From a virus: a DNA stretch of 31,236 bases. Position 1 is the stretch's first letter. The number at the start of each line of letters is the position of its first letter. The stretch covers positions 1-31,236 of the IMG/VR virus record IMGVR_UViG_3300030329_000324. One strand, 5' to 3'. Shown here one piece after another: positions 16,715-23,474 of the stretch. Below the pieces are notes generated by a model, which was not told the origin of the DNA, did no database searches, and saw nothing but the letters and a program-made list of their open reading frames with translations. A program made the translations under genes and the position numbers.

Positions 16715-17088
16715 GATACCTTTTTTACATATTATTGTGGGTAATACCTTATCAATGTCTGAGCCAATCGCTTATAACAACTACTCAACTGAAAGATGCA
16801 CAACAGTCCAATGTACCAATTGTCATTGAGTTTTGGGCAGATTGGAACGACAGTAACAAATGTCACTTCCTTGGCAATCTTAAAGATTGTAGGGCGTACA
16901 GAATATGTATTGAGGACAACCCTGACTTGGCAGAATCTTACAAGATTAAAGTATTACCCACGATAATAGTTTTCAACAAAACAGAAGAAATAAAACGATT
17001 CAAAGGTGATTTAATGTTTTCTCTAAATGTTGAAAAACAAGAAATTCAAGCTGTAATAGACAGCATTATAATCTCTAAATTTAGATAA
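16711..17088 (+). CDS. Exported thioredoxin-fold protein lacking the CxxC active site
   Basis: This 125-residue protein has an N-terminal signal-like hydrophobic stretch ('YLFYILLWVIPYQCLSQ') and then a thioredoxin layout: 'NVPIVIEFWADWNDSNKC' where thioredoxins have FxAxWCGPC, and 'KIKVLPTIIVFNK' with the conserved cis-Pro (about residue 83). The first catalytic Cys is replaced; only Cys51, displaced by several residues, and Cys60/Cys66 remain. It therefore cannot act as a standard dithiol oxidoreductase. A structural, chaperone or binding role in the periplasm is more likely. It is part of the overlapping lysis cluster: ATGA with the gene before, and it shares its last base with the endolysin start. 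Confidence 0.6.
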   Translation: MRYLFYILLWVIPYQCLSQSLITTTQLKDAQQSNVPIVIEFWADWNDSNKCHFLGNLKDCRAYRICIEDNPDLAESYKIKVLPTIIVFNKTEEIKRFKGDLMFSLNVEKQEIQAVIDSIIISKFR

Positions 17089-17555
17089 TGATTCTTTCAA
17101 AGAACTTTGCTTTAAACGAATTTACTAAAAGTGTATCAGCAATTAGGAGCGGAATAGATAATAGTCCTAGCCCTGAGCATATTAGGAATATACAGCTATT
17201 AGTTAAGTTTGTTCTACAGCCACTTAGAGAGGCTCTAGGAAGTCCAATTAGAATCACTAGTGGTTATCGTTCAGAGGCTTTAAATAAGCTCATAAAAGGC
17301 TCTAAACGAAGCCAGCATTGTAAAGGACAGGCAGCAGATATACAATTTAAGGTAGATGGAGTGATGGATAATAAGTTGATTTGGGAAAAGGTTATAGAAT
17401 TACAATTACCATTTGACCAAATGATTAATGAGTTCGGCTATTCTTGGATTCATATTAGTTATAATCACGAGCATAATAGAAAGAGTTTACTTGAAGCTTA
17501 TAAAGAAAACGGAAGAACAAAATATAAATATCATAAAATAGAAAAAGGATTATGA
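17088..17555 (+). CDS. Endolysin, peptidase M15 family
   Basis: This 155-residue protein has the M15_3 (D-Ala-D-Ala carboxypeptidase-like) arrangement. It has 'IRITSGYRSEALNKLIKGSK', then 'SQHCKGQAADIQF' with zinc ligands His77 and Asp84, a 'LPFDQMINEFGYSWIHIS' segment with the third ligand His122, and the preceding Glu/Trp region that carries the catalytic base. Such enzymes cut peptide cross-links of peptidoglycan and serve as single-domain endolysins in many phages of Gram-negative hosts. There is no signal peptide, so release would need a holin, and the next gene (4-base overlap) encodes one. Confidence 0.85.
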   Translation: MILSKNFALNEFTKSVSAIRSGIDNSPSPEHIRNIQLLVKFVLQPLREALGSPIRITSGYRSEALNKLIKGSKRSQHCKGQAADIQFKVDGVMDNKLIWEKVIELQLPFDQMINEFGYSWIHISYNHEHNRKSLLEAYKENGRTKYKYHKIEKGL

Positions 17556-17944
17556 AAATACTAAAAACAATTTTTGGAGATGGAGCAGGAAAGCTAGTAG
17601 AATCTGTAGGTGGCGTACTAGACAATCTAAGCACATCTAAAGAAGAAAAATTAGAAGCCAAAAGAAAGATAAAAGAATTAATGGTAAGCCATCAGGTAGA
17701 AGTAGAGAAGAATGTTAGCGAAAGGTGGAAAGCGGATATGAATAGCGATAGCTGGCTATCAAAAAATGTGCGACCTCTTGTATTGGTTTTTACTATTGCC
17801 TGTACCATGCTTCTTGTATTTATAGATAGCGGTAGCATTAAATTTCAGGTAGAGGAAAAATGGACTGATTTACTTCAGCTAGTCCTCATAACTATCATTG
17901 GAGCATACTTCGGTGGTAGGTCAGTTGAGAAACTTAAAAAATAA
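17552..17944 (+). CDS. Holin, 3-TM family (PF11351-like)
   Basis: This 130-residue protein has an N-terminal Gly-rich helix ('GDGAGKLVESVGGVLDNLS') and a charged coiled region, then 'ERWKADMNSDSWLSKNVRPL' followed by two strong membrane helices (about residues 74-90 and 106-121), ending in 'GAYFGGRSVEKLKK'. The W.aD..SdSwLsk..RPl...GaYFGGRs pattern is that of GTA-type 3-TM holins. It would form inner-membrane holes that release the M15 endolysin encoded just upstream. Its TAA stop is followed, in the same reading frame, by the metallophosphoesterase frame. Confidence 0.75.
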   Translation: MKILKTIFGDGAGKLVESVGGVLDNLSTSKEEKLEAKRKIKELMVSHQVEVEKNVSERWKADMNSDSWLSKNVRPLVLVFTIACTMLLVFIDSGSIKFQVEEKWTDLLQLVLITIIGAYFGGRSVEKLKK

Positions 17945-18682
17945 ATTATTAAAAAAGATTATAGACTTAGATTAACTAAAGCAGAACACGACCTAATCAA
18001 AGAAGTTCGAGTCTCTAAGGGGGGTGTTGTTAATAATGTTCTTGTCATTGGAGATTTACACGAACCTTTTTGTTTAGATTCGTATTTAGATTTCTGTGTA
18101 GCTAAATATGAAGAATTTAAGTGTACAGAAGTTGTGATGATTGGTGATATTATTGATAACCATTACAGCAGTTTTCACGAGGTAAATATAGATGCTGAGT
18201 ATTCAGGTAAACAAGAATTAGAACTAGCTATACAAAGAATTTCAAGATGGTATAAAGAGTTTCCTAAAGCCACTGTTATTATAGGAAATCACGATCGTAT
18301 GATAATGCGTAAAGCACAAACAAGCTTAATACCTAGTAGATGGATCAAAAGTTATAAAGATGTTTTAGAAGTACCTAATTGGAATTTTGTAGAACGATAC
18401 GAAAAAGATGGTGTTCAGTATTTACACGGAGAAGGAGGAACAGCACGTACAAAGGCGAAAAATGATATGATGAACACAGTACAAGGTCATTTACACACCC
18501 AGGCATATTGCGAACACTATGTAGGAATGAATTTTAGAATCTTTGGAATGCAAATCGGATGTGGGATAAATCACGAAACTTATGCAATGGCTTATGCTAA
18601 ATACGGAAAAAAACCAGCAATAGGATGCGGTGTCGTATTAAATAACGGAAAACTTCCAATTAATTTACTTATGAAATTATAA
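17945..18682 (+). CDS. Calcineurin-like metallophosphoesterase with non-ATG start
   Basis: The metallophosphoesterase motifs are all present: GDLHEP (near 18050), GDIIDNH, GNHDR and 'QGHLHTQ', with 'LHGEGG' in between. The first motif lies upstream of the only nearby conventional starts (GTG 18134, ATG 18137), so the frame must begin earlier. It is open back to 17945, directly after the holin stop and in the same frame, but contains no ATG or GTG; ATT at 17945 or 17948 is the likely start, giving about 245 residues ('KKDYRLRLTKAEHDLIKEVR' at the N-terminus). Readthrough of the holin TAA is the other possibility. The family hydrolyses phosphodiesters or phosphomonoesters with two metal ions. 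The phage substrate is unknown. Confidence 0.72.
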   Translation: MIKKDYRLRLTKAEHDLIKEVRVSKGGVVNNVLVIGDLHEPFCLDSYLDFCVAKYEEFKCTEVVMIGDIIDNHYSSFHEVNIDAEYSGKQELELAIQRISRWYKEFPKATVIIGNHDRMIMRKAQTSLIPSRWIKSYKDVLEVPNWNFVERYEKDGVQYLHGEGGTARTKAKNDMMNTVQGHLHTQAYCEHYVGMNFRIFGMQIGCGINHETYAMAYAKYGKKPAIGCGVVLNNGKLPINLLMKL

Positions 18683-18729
18683 TATTCTTATCTATAAGTA
18701 TAAAAAAACATTAATATTTATTAAATTAT

Positions 18730-18760
18730 TTTGTGGTTTATAAAATTATTATTATATTGG
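18730..18760 (+). promoter_or_regulatory. Bacteroidetes-type promoter for the early gene cluster
   Basis: TTTG (18730-18733) is followed after exactly 19 bases by TATATTGG (18753-18760), one mismatch from the -7 consensus TAnnTTTG. Transcription would start near 18767, leaving about a 20-base leader before the ATG at 18786. The preceding 100 bases contain no gene, and several small genes follow without gaps. Confidence 0.5.
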
Positions 18761-18785
18761 CTGTATAATTATAAAATTTAAACAA

Positions 18786-19061
18786 ATGAATAAAATAGAA
18801 GAATTTAAACAAGCGATCAAAGGAGTAAAATTTACACCAGCACAACAAAAAATTGTAGATAAATTATTAAATGGATATGAAATCCGTTTAGTAAACACAC
18901 ACAGAATGAATGGGGGGGAGATGAAATGGAAAAATCCTAATAGCGAATATTTAGAATATGCAGGAAAAGTCTACAGAGCATTTTTTAATATTTTTTATCA
19001 AATAAAAATTCAAAATGGGATAAAATATGAAGCATCAAATTTTTGCAAAAAATATATATAA
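18786..19061 (+). CDS. Early-region protein of unknown function
   Basis: This 91-residue protein is the first gene behind the 18730 promoter. Its N-terminal half resembles a small alpha/beta module ('FTPAQQKIVDKLLNGYEIRL') and the middle is aromatic ('EYAGKVYRAFFNIFYQIK'). It carries no enzymatic motif. First genes behind strong early promoters in phages often encode host-takeover or anti-defence proteins; that is a statement about position and not evidence of function. Confidence 0.55.
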   Translation: MNKIEEFKQAIKGVKFTPAQQKIVDKLLNGYEIRLVNTHRMNGGEMKWKNPNSEYLEYAGKVYRAFFNIFYQIKIQNGIKYEASNFCKKYI

Positions 19062-19081
19062 ATTTTTAAAAAATAAAATAT

Positions 19082-19546
19082 ATGAAAAATATAAATAAAA
19101 TGTTAAATAATTCTATTAATGAATTAAAGCAATTACAAAAGGAAAGAGATAGTATTAGTGAGTTTGACAAGTATATGGAGGATTATAGAAAAAGGTCAGC
19201 TCGTTCACAGGAGTTAAGTAAGCCTGAATACTATAATACTATAAGGGCAAAATGGAGAATAGATTATATTGAGTATGTAGGTAGAGTTATTGAGGTTGCA
19301 AGAGATCATATTACAGGAGATAATTTTAGTGATTTACCTAGTAGTAGTTATGAGAGTTCTATTTTTACAGGCACTAAAAAAGAGTTTGATGATATGATGA
19401 GTGTTTTATACACAAAGCCTCATAATCAGATTAAAATAATAGGTACTTCTTTTTATGAGGATATTATACAAGGAGCTTATGGCGAAGATATTGACCACGA
19501 AGAAGTGATGAGAGAATACGAGGATTATTTAAAATCTAAAGAATAA
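19082..19546 (+). CDS. Charged helical protein of unknown function
   Basis: This 154-residue protein is rich in Asp/Glu/Lys/Ser. Long helices ('INELKQLQKERDSISEFDKY', then 'RRSARS'-type and acidic stretches) suggest a coiled structure, and the C-terminus is acidic ('HEEVMREYEDYLK'). No domain or membrane segment is recognised. Its stop shares one base with the next start, so it belongs to the same transcript as the small genes around it. Confidence 0.55.
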   Translation: MKNINKMLNNSINELKQLQKERDSISEFDKYMEDYRKRSARSQELSKPEYYNTIRAKWRIDYIEYVGRVIEVARDHITGDNFSDLPSSSYESSIFTGTKKEFDDMMSVLYTKPHNQIKIIGTSFYEDIIQGAYGEDIDHEEVMREYEDYLKSKE

Positions 19547-19755
19547 TGGCAGTAAATTATATAGAAACAGCAGAGCTACATACATTTAGCTGTGATGGTC
19601 AGATAACATATATAGGAGGCATTGATGCTAGTGGTAATGAAATAGTAATAGAAGTTTGTACTTATCAGTTATTACAAACATTAAATATACCTTATATGAA
19701 AGAAAAGTTAAACGATTATATTAATAAATTAAATGAGAATAAAAATGAGAAATAA
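19546..19755 (+). CDS. Small protein of unknown function (69 residues)
   Basis: The first ~45 residues look like a small beta-sheet ('ELHTFSCDGQITYIGGIDAS' then 'NEIVIEVCTYQLL'), followed by a Lys/Asn-rich helix. The start overlaps the preceding stop (TAATGG) and the 3' end overlaps the next gene by 11 to 23 bases. No family is recognised. Confidence 0.5.
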   Translation: MAVNYIETAELHTFSCDGQITYIGGIDASGNEIVIEVCTYQLLQTLNIPYMKEKLNDYINKLNENKNEK

Positions 19756-20104
19756 ACAGGAAATTATAGAATATTTTGAAAAAATATCAACACACCTAGA
19801 GTTTGATATTATGGATCACTTAACAGAAGATGATTTAGATGATATGGAAGATTTTGATGATTTAAGAGATATATTAAGAGAGGATGGTGCCTTTTATATA
19901 GATATAATATACTACCATAAGGCAATAAAATATTTACAAGAACACGATCCTTCATTAACTGAAAGCCTTAATATAGCCAATGAATGTGGATATAAAACTT
20001 GTGATTTAAATTCTGAAATGTTAGCTAGTTTATTAGCAAGCGAAAATTGTGAGGCAAGTTTTTTTGATTATGAAGATGAGATAAATGAATTATTAAATAA
20101 ATAA
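19745..20104 (+). CDS. Acidic small protein, unknown function
   Basis: This protein of about 119 residues (123 if the in-frame ATG at 19733 is used; 19745 has the better A-rich leader) is strongly acidic, with 'MDHLTEDDLDDMEDFDDLRD' near the N-terminus and a C-terminal acidic helix. Small, highly acidic proteins are a common shape for DNA mimics that inhibit host restriction or other DNA-binding systems. The composition and early location fit that idea but do not prove it. Three Cys occur in the second half. Confidence 0.5.
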   Translation: MRNKQEIIEYFEKISTHLEFDIMDHLTEDDLDDMEDFDDLRDILREDGAFYIDIIYYHKAIKYLQEHDPSLTESLNIANECGYKTCDLNSEMLASLLASENCEASFFDYEDEINELLNK

Positions 20105-20108
20105 AATT

Positions 20109-20348
20109 ATGACACAAAAAGAAACATTATTAAAATACCTCAAAGAGAATGAAAGTATTACCTCTTTAGAATGTGTTACTAAGCTATTCATAATTGATCT
20201 GCAGGGTGTTGTTAGAAACCTTAAAGAAGATGGATATACTATACTTGATAAATGGGAAAATAGAGCTAATTTGTATGGTCAAAAGAAACGATTTAAAAGA
20301 TATTTTCTAATTGAAAGTGATGTAGATTACGCTAACTTTAATTATTAA
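20109..20348 (+). CDS. Winged-helix-like DNA-binding protein
   Basis: This 79-residue protein opens with 'TQKETLLKYLKENESITSLE' and continues into 'DLQGVVRNLKEDGYTILDKW', the arrangement of a small winged helix-turn-helix (helix, turn, recognition helix ending in a wing with 'GYTI'). The C-terminus carries a KKRFKRYFLIE-like strand. Proteins of this shape are frequent in the early regions of Bacteroidetes phages and probably regulate transcription. The family is assigned by pattern only. Confidence 0.6.
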   Translation: MTQKETLLKYLKENESITSLECVTKLFIIDLQGVVRNLKEDGYTILDKWENRANLYGQKKRFKRYFLIESDVDYANFNY

Positions 20349-20399
20349 AAAATAAACAGTTATGTTAAATTATATATATATTTATAAAAAGAAATTATT

Positions 20400-20618
20400 A
20401 TGGTAAACACTAGCTTAAAAGAAATTGCTGAACATTTAGCCATGGAAGAATGTAAAAGAATATATGGAGATGAACACGAAACTCTATATAAAAATAACTA
20501 TCACGAATTTAGAGGTTATGTTATGCGACCTGCCGTAAAGGTTACTTATACTAAGATGTATAATAAATACTATGACCTAATAAACTCATTAATAAAAAAG
20601 AAAGACAATGAAATATAA
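20400..20618 (+). CDS. Small protein of unknown function (72 residues)
   Basis: The protein is helical and charged ('SLKEIAEHLAMEECKRIYGD', a Lys-rich end). It has its own 50-base AT-rich leader with a TTATAAAA box at 20382-20389, suggesting a separate start of transcription or translation. The end overlaps the HTH gene by 11 bases, so the two are probably made together. No domain is recognised. Confidence 0.5.
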   Translation: MVNTSLKEIAEHLAMEECKRIYGDEHETLYKNNYHEFRGYVMRPAVKVTYTKMYNKYYDLINSLIKKKDNEI

Positions 20619-20832
20619 AGTATTAAATACCAGTCAAGACATTAAAGAGTCTATATACAGGCTAATGGTTAGAAATAAAATCAGAAAGGTAGAACTTGCT
20701 GATAGAATGGATCTTTCCTATCCAAGTATATTAAACAAGATTGATAACCCAGGAACCTTTAAGGTCTCTGAGTTGTTAGAGCTGTGTAATATACTAAACG
20801 TGGATATTAACGAATTATTAATTAAATACTAA
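20608..20832 (+). CDS. XRE-family HTH transcriptional regulator
   Basis: This 74-residue protein consists almost entirely of a Cro/CI-type helix-turn-helix: 'IRKVELADRMDLSYPSILNK' provides the HTH, followed by 'ELLELCNILNVDINELL', the usual C-terminal helices of XRE domains. It could be the phage's early or late switch regulator. No divergent partner or integrase is present, so it is not evidence for a temperate life cycle on its own. Confidence 0.78.
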   Translation: MKYKVLNTSQDIKESIYRLMVRNKIRKVELADRMDLSYPSILNKIDNPGTFKVSELLELCNILNVDINELLIKY

Positions 20833-20838
20833 AATAAA

Positions 20839-21219
20839 ATGAATAAATCAAAATTAGCAAATATTCAAGCAAATGGTAATTGGAAAGACTTTTATAAGTT
20901 TGATGTAGAGTTCGAAGATGGTACTACGGGAACTATCTTTAAAAAAAGTGATAATCATAGACTAGAAGTAGGTAAAGAATATAACTACTCTAGGAATGAG
21001 AAAGGGTCTGTTAAAATTATTCCTGAAGGTGGTGGCTTTACTACTAATTATACTAATAATGATGATAAACAAAAGTATATCATCCGACAAAGTATGTTAA
21101 AAGCCGCAGTAGACTTTCATTCAGGATCTAGCTGTACTACAGCACAAGTTTTAGGAACGGCAGAAGAATTTGAACAATGGGTTTTGAGCAAGAAAATACC
21201 TGTTGAAGTACCTTTTTAA
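20839..21219 (+). CDS. Possible ssDNA-binding OB-fold protein
   Basis: This 126-residue protein has an N-terminal beta-barrel-like half ('KDFYKFDVEFEDGTTGTIFK', 'GKEYNYSRNEKGSVKIIPEG') and a helical C-terminal half ('DDKQKYIIRQSMLKAAVDFH') with a final acidic/hydrophobic helix. This is the order of a family of replication-associated proteins next to initiator genes in Bacteroidetes phages, which are probably single-strand binding proteins. The canonical acidic SSB tail is absent. The assignment is tentative. Confidence 0.4.
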   Translation: MNKSKLANIQANGNWKDFYKFDVEFEDGTTGTIFKKSDNHRLEVGKEYNYSRNEKGSVKIIPEGGGFTTNYTNNDDKQKYIIRQSMLKAAVDFHSGSSCTTAQVLGTAEEFEQWVLSKKIPVEVPF

Positions 21220-21233
21220 CAATACTATGTTTA
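21203..21233 (+). promoter_or_regulatory. Candidate promoter before the replication gene
   Basis: TTG (21203-21205) lies 20 bases before TATGTTTA (21226-21233), one mismatch from TAnnTTTG. The start point would be near 21240, leaving about 50 AT-rich bases before the ATG at 21292. The -33 part overlaps the end of the upstream gene. One mismatch plus ordinary spacing makes this plausible only. Confidence 0.35.
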
Positions 21234-21291
21234 TAACTAACGTATAATATACTTAATAATTATATAAGAAATATTATATATTTAACACACA

Positions 21292-22083
21292 ATGAAAAAA
21301 TCAACACTAGCATCTACTCCTTTTCTTATCTTGAATAAATCTCTTTTAGTTGCCTTTGGAATAGATGCTAATGTTGTGTTATCTCACTTATATCAACAAC
21401 AGAATTACTTTAAAGAACAGGATAAATTAAAGGATGGTATGTTCTTTTGTACTACGGAAAACATAAGCTGTGTAACGACTCTTTCTTACTATCAAATTAA
21501 ACAAGCAATTGCTACACTTACAAAATGGGGCATACTAAAAGTGGTACGAAAGGGCGTTCCAGCTAAATTATACTTTAAAATAGATGAATCTCAGATATTA
21601 AAAAACTTAAACTCTAGTATTCAAAAAACTTCAATACTAGATTGTGAGAATTTTAATAACAAGATTTCAAAAAATTTAAGAACTATTAATAATAATAAAA
21701 AAATAATATTAAAGAATAATAATAGTATATCCCCAAAGGATAAGTTTTTAGATGATATTAAAAAACTAGAACCTAAAGAATTTATAGAAGACTTTTTAGA
21801 CTACTGGACTGAAGAAAATAATAAAGGAAAGATGAGATGGGAGCTAGAAAAAACTTGGAACACTTCTTTAAGGTATAAAAGATGGTGTAGAAACAATACT
21901 AAGTTTGAAAAAACAACTAAAACTACAGAGCCTAAATTTCCAGACTATTACGATATACATTTCGCCAAAAGGTTAGAGCAAGATCAAACAGCCCTTAGAA
22001 GCTATTACAAGCATTTAGAGAGCTTAGGTTATGAAAAGAAGGTAAATCATTATGATGGAAAAATTAAATGGATTAAAAGATGA
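21292..22083 (+). CDS. Replication initiator/DnaD-like winged-helix protein
   Basis: This 263-residue protein has an N-terminal winged helix of the phage replisome-organiser type: 'LILNKSLLVAFGIDANVVLS' followed by 'TTENISCVTTLSYYQIKQAI' and a wing with 'GILKVVRKGVPAKLYFK'. A low-complexity Asn/Lys linker (about 118-148) leads to a C-terminal module 'FLDYWTEENNKGKMRWELEK' with 'TWNTSLRYKRWCRN', typical of initiator C-termini that load the helicase. With no phage helicase or polymerase in sight, it probably recruits host replication proteins. The stop overlaps the next short gene by four bases. Confidence 0.65.
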   Translation: MKKSTLASTPFLILNKSLLVAFGIDANVVLSHLYQQQNYFKEQDKLKDGMFFCTTENISCVTTLSYYQIKQAIATLTKWGILKVVRKGVPAKLYFKIDESQILKNLNSSIQKTSILDCENFNNKISKNLRTINNNKKIILKNNNSISPKDKFLDDIKKLEPKEFIEDFLDYWTEENNKGKMRWELEKTWNTSLRYKRWCRNNTKFEKTTKTTEPKFPDYYDIHFAKRLEQDQTALRSYYKHLESLGYEKKVNHYDGKIKWIKR

Positions 22084-22223
22084 ATGTCATAATTTCTATA
22101 ATATGGAACGGATTAATGCTTGGAGTAAGTCATTATGAACCAGATAAAGTTCATCCATATTTTGAGATTAGAATTTATTTACTTTTTATACAACTAACAA
22201 TATTTATAGACAATAGGAAATGA
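22080..22223 (+). CDS. Very small hydrophobic protein (47 residues)
   Basis: The ATG at 22080 overlaps the initiator stop (ATGA) and the TGA at 22221-22223 overlaps the next start (ATGA), an exact fit between two genes. The product contains 'NGLMLGVSHYEPDKVHPYFE' and then a hydrophobic strand or helix. Small proteins of this look occur beside replication genes in Bacteroidetes phages, but the function is unknown. Confidence 0.62.
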   Translation: MNVIISIIWNGLMLGVSHYEPDKVHPYFEIRIYLLFIQLTIFIDNRK

Positions 22224-22564
22224 AAGAAATAGATTTACAAAATTCTGTAATCACTTATTTAGATACAATAAAAGTTTTATACACTTGTACTTTGGGTGGA
22301 ATATTTTTAGGGTCTAATAATTATAAACAAAAAGCAATAGTAAAAAGACATTATAAAAAAGGTGTACCTGATATATTAATATTTGAGCCATCAAAAAAAT
22401 ACAACGGATTAATGATAGAATTAAAAGTTGGATATAACAAACCATCTAAAGAACAAAAAGAATGGATTGCTAAACTTAATATACGTGGATATAAAGCTGT
22501 AATATGTTACACTTTGGATCAAGTTATAGATGTAGTAAAAGATTATAAAAATGAGACCATTTAG
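22220..22564 (+). CDS. VRR-NUC domain nuclease
   Basis: This 114-residue protein is a stand-alone VRR-NUC domain. The order is an N-terminal helix, 'KKGVPDILIF' with the catalytic Asp, 'NGLMIELKVG' with the Glu-x-Lys pair, and 'KEQKEWIAKLNIRGYKAVIC' with a conserved Gln-Lys and GYKA. PD-(D/E)xK enzymes of this type act on structured DNA such as junctions or flaps and are common in phage replication and recombination modules. The gene lies between the replication initiator and the sigma-like gene. Confidence 0.82.
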   Translation: MKEIDLQNSVITYLDTIKVLYTCTLGGIFLGSNNYKQKAIVKRHYKKGVPDILIFEPSKKYNGLMIELKVGYNKPSKEQKEWIAKLNIRGYKAVICYTLDQVIDVVKDYKNETI

Positions 22565-22829
22565 ATTTTATAAAAACATACGAAAACCAAGTCATACAAT
22601 ATTTACACATTGTTTTATATTCTTTGTGGATGATGGTAAAAAAGGGGAAACATTTATACTTAGAGATTTAGAAACAGATTTTGAGGGTGTAGATTATAAT
22701 AAATATATATATAAAAAAGAAAAAGAGTTATACTCTAAATATGATACAAATGTAAAAATAGAAGGAAGTAGGCTTGGGTTGTGGGAATATGAACAATTAC
22801 TAGAACTTGGTGTACCTAAATTGTGTTAA
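22551..22829 (+). CDS. Small protein of unknown function (92 residues)
   Basis: The N-terminus is basic and aromatic ('RPFRFYKNIRKPSHTIFTHC') and the middle is acidic. There are two Cys, one at the very end, and no known motif. Overlaps on both sides (14 and 7 bases) support it as part of the operon. Confidence 0.5.
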   Translation: MRPFRFYKNIRKPSHTIFTHCFIFFVDDGKKGETFILRDLETDFEGVDYNKYIYKKEKELYSKYDTNVKIEGSRLGLWEYEQLLELGVPKLC

Positions 22830-23356
22830 GTCTAAACATATATATAAACAAAAAATATGTCAAGCTAAATGAGATTAGTAGGAAATTAACATCTGATAAA
22901 TACCCTGACTATGAGGATTTGTTGCACGAGGTAATATTAGAGCTGTATAGCAAAGAGGAGGAGTTGATTAATGGTTTAATTCAAAGGGGGGAATTGCTGT
23001 ATTATATCGTAAGAATTATGATTAATCAGTACCATTCTTCAACTTCACCTTTTTATGCTAAATATAAAAGACATTATAAACTAAGAAAACAATATAAAGA
23101 AAATTATATATTTAATAAAAGAGTTGGTATTGGTATAGAGAATTGGGATGAGCTAAAAGAAATGGAAAGAAAGCTGAATTGGATAGATAATAAATGTAAG
23201 AATCTAAATTGGTTCGATGTACAAATATTTAAAATATATTACCTGAATGGCTTTAGCTTAACTACTATGCAGATGGCCACAAAGATTAATAGGAACACTT
23301 TGGGAAAATCAGTAAGAATTGTAAAAAACTATTTAAAAGAAAGATTAAATGATTGA
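22823..23356 (+). CDS. Sigma-factor-like protein
   Basis: This 177-residue protein starts with GTG inside the end of the previous gene. No good ATG lies nearby. Residues of about 20-70 have the shape of sigma region 2 ('YPDYEDLLHEVILELYSKEE' followed by 'LLYYIVRIMINQYHSSTSPF'). The last ~45 have the shape of a region-4-type HTH ('WFDVQIFKIYYLNGFSLTTM', 'ATKINRNTLGKSVRIVKNYL'). The spacing resembles ECF-type sigma factors. It could direct host RNA polymerase to phage promoters or act as an anti-sigma decoy. The family call is from pattern alone. Confidence 0.55.
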   Translation: MLSLNIYINKKYVKLNEISRKLTSDKYPDYEDLLHEVILELYSKEEELINGLIQRGELLYYIVRIMINQYHSSTSPFYAKYKRHYKLRKQYKENYIFNKRVGIGIENWDELKEMERKLNWIDNKCKNLNWFDVQIFKIYYLNGFSLTTMQMATKINRNTLGKSVRIVKNYLKERLND

Positions 23357-23474
23357 ATTTTTAAAACACTTATTCGGCTTTTGTGGAGAAAGTCATATAA
23401 ATATATTTATACTAATATTAACACTACCAGTAATTAGTTATATAACATTTAAATATTTAAAATATGGGAGATAA
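23349..23474 (+). CDS. Very small membrane protein (41 residues)
   Basis: The ATG at 23349 overlaps the sigma-like stop and the TAA at 23472-23474 lies 11 bases inside the next gene. After a short polar start the product has one membrane helix ('INIFILILTLPVISYITF') and a basic end. Both overlaps and the hydrophobic core support a real gene. The function is unknown. Confidence 0.6.
   Translation: MIEFLKHLFGFCGESHINIFILILTLPVISYITFKYLKYGR

Noticed and set aside
18134-18682. GTG 18134 as the start of the metallophosphoesterase
   Set aside because: It would remove the first metal-binding motif (GDLHEP) that is plainly present upstream in the same open frame.
18683-18705. Terminator after the metallophosphoesterase
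   Set aside because: CTTAT/ATAAG can form only a weak 5-bp AT-rich stem with a 2-base loop and no T-run follows.
20608-20832. XRE regulator as a lysogeny repressor
   Set aside because: No divergent promoter, partner Cro gene, integrase or attachment site was found; it is a single co-directional HTH gene.
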